A stretch of DNA of 32,202 bases from Gammaproteobacteria bacterium (GTDB taxonomy: Bacteria > Pseudomonadota > Gammaproteobacteria > Pseudomonadales > Ketobacteraceae): the NCBI GenBank assembly GCA_002748575.1, contig PDSR01000027.1, forward strand, positions 1 to 32,202, read 5' to 3'. The translations under genes and the position numbers were made by a program. Shown in pieces: positions 29,884-32,202 of this stretch (the stretch's first letter is position 1; the number at the start of each line of letters is the position of its first letter). The notes under the pieces were generated by a model. That model was not told where the DNA came from. It saw only the letters and a program-made list of their open reading frames with translations, and ran no database searches.

Positions 29884-30000
29884 AAGGTCGATCAAAGTGC
29901 CTATTGAGGTTTTTCGTCCAAATCCATCATAAATTTAACTTCACCGCAGTAACGACACTTAAAAGCACCGGAACTAGCACAGGCTATTAACTGAAAACAG

Positions 30001-30108
30001 CTAAAGCTCGTCTAATAATTTATTCGTATCCGTTATCAGCCTAAATGTCGCAAAAGCGCCTACTAAGGCCAAAGTGATCGAAATCCCAAAGAATATAGAT
30101 GTAATCAT
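30001..30108 (-). CDS. Candidate 35-aa single-TM small protein
   Basis: Minus-strand reading MITSIFFGISITLALVGAFATFRLITDTNKLLDEL-stop, preceded by AGAGGAGGG about 9 nt upstream of the ATG. Below the length cutoff of the supplied ORF track. Confidence 0.5.
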   Translation of the reverse strand: MITSIFFGISITLALVGAFATFRLITDTNKLLDEL

Positions 30109-30311
30109 TGCAAAAACCCTCCTCTAAGATTTGTTAGTCTAGCTTGTTGGAGGGCAAAAATGAAATCAGCTTTTGATTAATATTACCCATTCTTTTGAAA
30201 AGGCATATAAGCGTATTCATCTCAAGAATATGCATTAAAACGCTTCTCGCTAGCAATAATTCGCTTGAGCCTAAAGAAGCCTATCCCTCGCCTTTAGCCA
30301 ATTTCTTTAAT

Positions 30312-31001
30312 ATGATTAAAGCCATGATTTATGTAATTGGTTCTATTATTCTGCTAACCCTGATTGTTGGCCCCGGATTATGGGCACAGCATGTGTTAAG
30401 CCGTTACAGCAAAGAGCAGCCCCGGCTTGCTTATACCGGCGAACAGTTTGCCCACCGGCTGATTAATCAATTCCGTTTAAAAGGCGTTACCGTTGAAAAA
30501 ACCAGTGCGGGCAGCGACCATTACGATCCGATCAGCAAATGCGTGCGCCTTGGTGATAATCACTACGGCCAGCCTTCTCTAACCGCCATTACCGTTGCTG
30601 CCCATGAGGTGGGCCATGCCATTCAGGATTATACCGATCATGCCGGGCTGCGCTCGCGGCTGGAAATGGTTAAGGTGGCGCAGGTAGCTGGCAAACTGGG
30701 TAATGGTGCGTTAATCGCAGCGCCGGTTGTTGGCGTTGTCAGCCAGTCGCCGCCGGTGGCCTTGCTGGTATTTGGCCTGGCATTTATTGGGATGTTTACC
30801 ATGGTGCTGGTACACCTGATTACTCTGCCGGTTGAATACGATGCCAGTTTTAACCGCGCCCTGCCGATTCTGGAAGATGGCGGTTATTTAGATCAACAGG
30901 AGCTGAGTAAAGCCCGCAGAATATTAAAAGCCTGCGCCCTTACCTATGTAGCTCAATCGCTGCAAAGCCTGCTACAGTTGCATCGACTGTTTCGACGCTA
31001 A
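30312..31001 (+). CDS. YugP-like membrane zinc metallopeptidase
   Basis: ORF 30195-31001; likely ATG at 30312 (MIKAMIYVIGSIILL). HExxH-type site TVAAHEVGHAIQ, multiple TM segments, LPVEYDASFNRALPIL. Confidence 0.88.
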   Translation: MIKAMIYVIGSIILLTLIVGPGLWAQHVLSRYSKEQPRLAYTGEQFAHRLINQFRLKGVTVEKTSAGSDHYDPISKCVRLGDNHYGQPSLTAITVAAHEVGHAIQDYTDHAGLRSRLEMVKVAQVAGKLGNGALIAAPVVGVVSQSPPVALLVFGLAFIGMFTMVLVHLITLPVEYDASFNRALPILEDGGYLDQQELSKARRILKACALTYVAQSLQSLLQLHRLFRR

Positions 31002-31022
31002 TGTTTTTTAAGGAACACTTTC

Positions 31023-32202
31023 ATGGTGCTACCGTTAGCTTTCGCTGATTCTTCCATCGCTGTTATCAGGAACCTATACCGCCCTGTTATTTTGGCACCG
31101 TTATTGATTGTTTTGCTATTGAGTGTTTCGCTATTCCCCGCCACTGTTTTTGCCAGCCAGAACAACACCGGTCAATGCTCAGAACAGGATATGGCACTGA
31201 TTGCCTCGCTGGAAAACCAGCTATTGGATTTGGCAGCGCTTGAGAAAAAGTTTCAACAACTGACCAGCGGAGAAATCACTGCCGACTTTACATTGGCATC
31301 ACTATTCAGAGTTGATTTACTTGATCAGCAAGCGGTGGACAACCGCATTCAAGCACTGGCAGAACCACAGCCACAGCCAATTATTCATTGTTCGCAACAA
31401 ACCATTCAGCCGCTGATTCAACAACAGCAGCAAGCCCTGAAAAACATTACCGCTATGCGGTTAAAGTATTTATCTCTGCCATTGGATGAGCGCCACTATC
31501 TGATTTCACTGGTAAATATTTACCAGGATTTGAACAGCAAATTGACACTGATTACAGCGAATGAAACGCAATTCAAAAAGGATCTGGCAGCATTAGAAGC
31601 ATCTATCAAAGTACAGGAGACAGAAGCACAGCAAACAGTTTTTAATTCGCTACAATCTGCCGACAATAAAAAAACCTTAGCGGAAAATCTAAACCAATCT
31701 AAAGAAAAGCTGACGTTACTGAAGCAGGTTTATGAGCAGGATCAGGCTACCGCCAGCTCTATTAAGCCGCTACTTGCCCTGACAAAATCTTTATTGATTG
31801 ATTACCACCGCACTTATCAACCGGGTTCAGATTCCAACAAGACCAGCACCAATAACCGCAGTGGTTCGGAAGCACTTTTTCAGCAGTTGACATCCCCCAA
31901 AGATCTGAATGCTTTAATACGGTTGCGCTTTGCCAACAACCAGCAAGACGACGATTATCAAACAACACTGGCCGCACTGATTATTCTTCATGGAAGAATA
32001 CACACCCATGCACGCCAGCAGGCTTCACTATCGCAATTTACCGGCAGCGGTTTTCACCGAAATTGGCGACTTCACAAATGCGTTGGTAACATACACATTT
32101 TGGCTATTGTCGATGGCAATTCCACCTATATTAATATACATCTGCCCCAATATTGCCGACTGCAAAGTGCTGTTTTTATCGTTTCTTCAAGGCGTTTTTC
32201 GC
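31023..32202 (+). CDS. Partial CDS, exported/membrane protein with coiled-coil periplasmic region (runs off window)
   Basis: My translation: MVLPLAFADSSIAVIRNLYRPVILAPLLIVLLLSVSLFPATVFASQNNTGQCSEQDMALIASLENQLLDLAALEKKFQ... open without stop to the window end. Absent from the ORF track because it is unterminated. Possible frame switch near 31980 (see findings). Confidence 0.65.
   Translation, partial: MVLPLAFADSSIAVIRNLYRPVILAPLLIVLLLSVSLFPATVFASQNNTGQCSEQDMALIASLENQLLDLAALEKKFQQLTSGEITADFTLASLFRVDLLDQQAVDNRIQALAEPQPQPIIHCSQQTIQPLIQQQQQALKNITAMRLKYLSLPLDERHYLISLVNIYQDLNSKLTLITANETQFKKDLAALEASIKVQETEAQQTVFNSLQSADNKKTLAENLNQSKEKLTLLKQVYEQDQATASSIKPLLALTKSLLIDYHRTYQPGSDSNKTSTNNRSGSEALFQQLTSPKDLNALIRLRFANNQQDDDYQTTLAALIILHGRIHTHARQQASLSQFTGSGFHRNWRLHKCVGNIHILAIVDGNSTYINIHLPQYCRLQSAVFIVSSRRFS

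Noticed and set aside
1-32202. CRISPR arrays, tRNA/rRNA genes, IS elements, prophage
   Set aside because: Looked for regularly spaced repeats, cloverleaf-like segments and transposase/integrase motifs; none seen by eye. A tRNAscan/Infernal run would be needed to be definitive.

Overview
32.2 kb of gammaproteobacterial chromosome, probably a marine Cellvibrionales-type organism (lineage inferred from gene content only). Most of the window is a dense, conserved housekeeping backbone. Left part, + strand: dsbD, aroQ, accB, accC, prmA, a zinc-ribbon/DUF3426 protein, dusB, fis, purH, purD, a cyclic-nucleotide-binding/rhodanese protein, and a 7TMR-DISM hybrid histidine kinase. This order resembles the Pseudomonas aeruginosa fis-purH-purD-retS neighbourhood, so the kinase is probably a RetS-type protein. 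Middle part: a Ycf46-like AAA ATPase (-), minCDE (+), a large secreted beta-helix/PKD/MopE-motif/dockerin-like protein (-), and an unknown helical protein (-). Right part: pomAB-type flagellar stator genes (-), xseB-ispA-dxs (+), a decayed or micro-ORF-rich intergenic region, a YugP-like zinc metallopeptidase, and a partial exported/membrane protein running off the end. I see no tRNA, rRNA, CRISPR array or intact mobile element. The main leads are: (1) a RetS-like kinase with a degenerate ATP-binding domain, preceded by a dual-cNMP-domain protein whose rhodanese domain lacks its catalytic Cys; (2) a 0.9 kb region after dxs with a RelE/ParE-toxin-like C-terminal remnant, a 46-aa secreted peptide ORF and a 35-aa antisense membrane micro-ORF with a strong Shine-Dalgarno; (3) a PomB with an unusually long acidic C-terminal tail; (4) a repeated DExWAxxxLEEL motif in the DUF3426 protein; (5) an apparent frame switch in the last gene.
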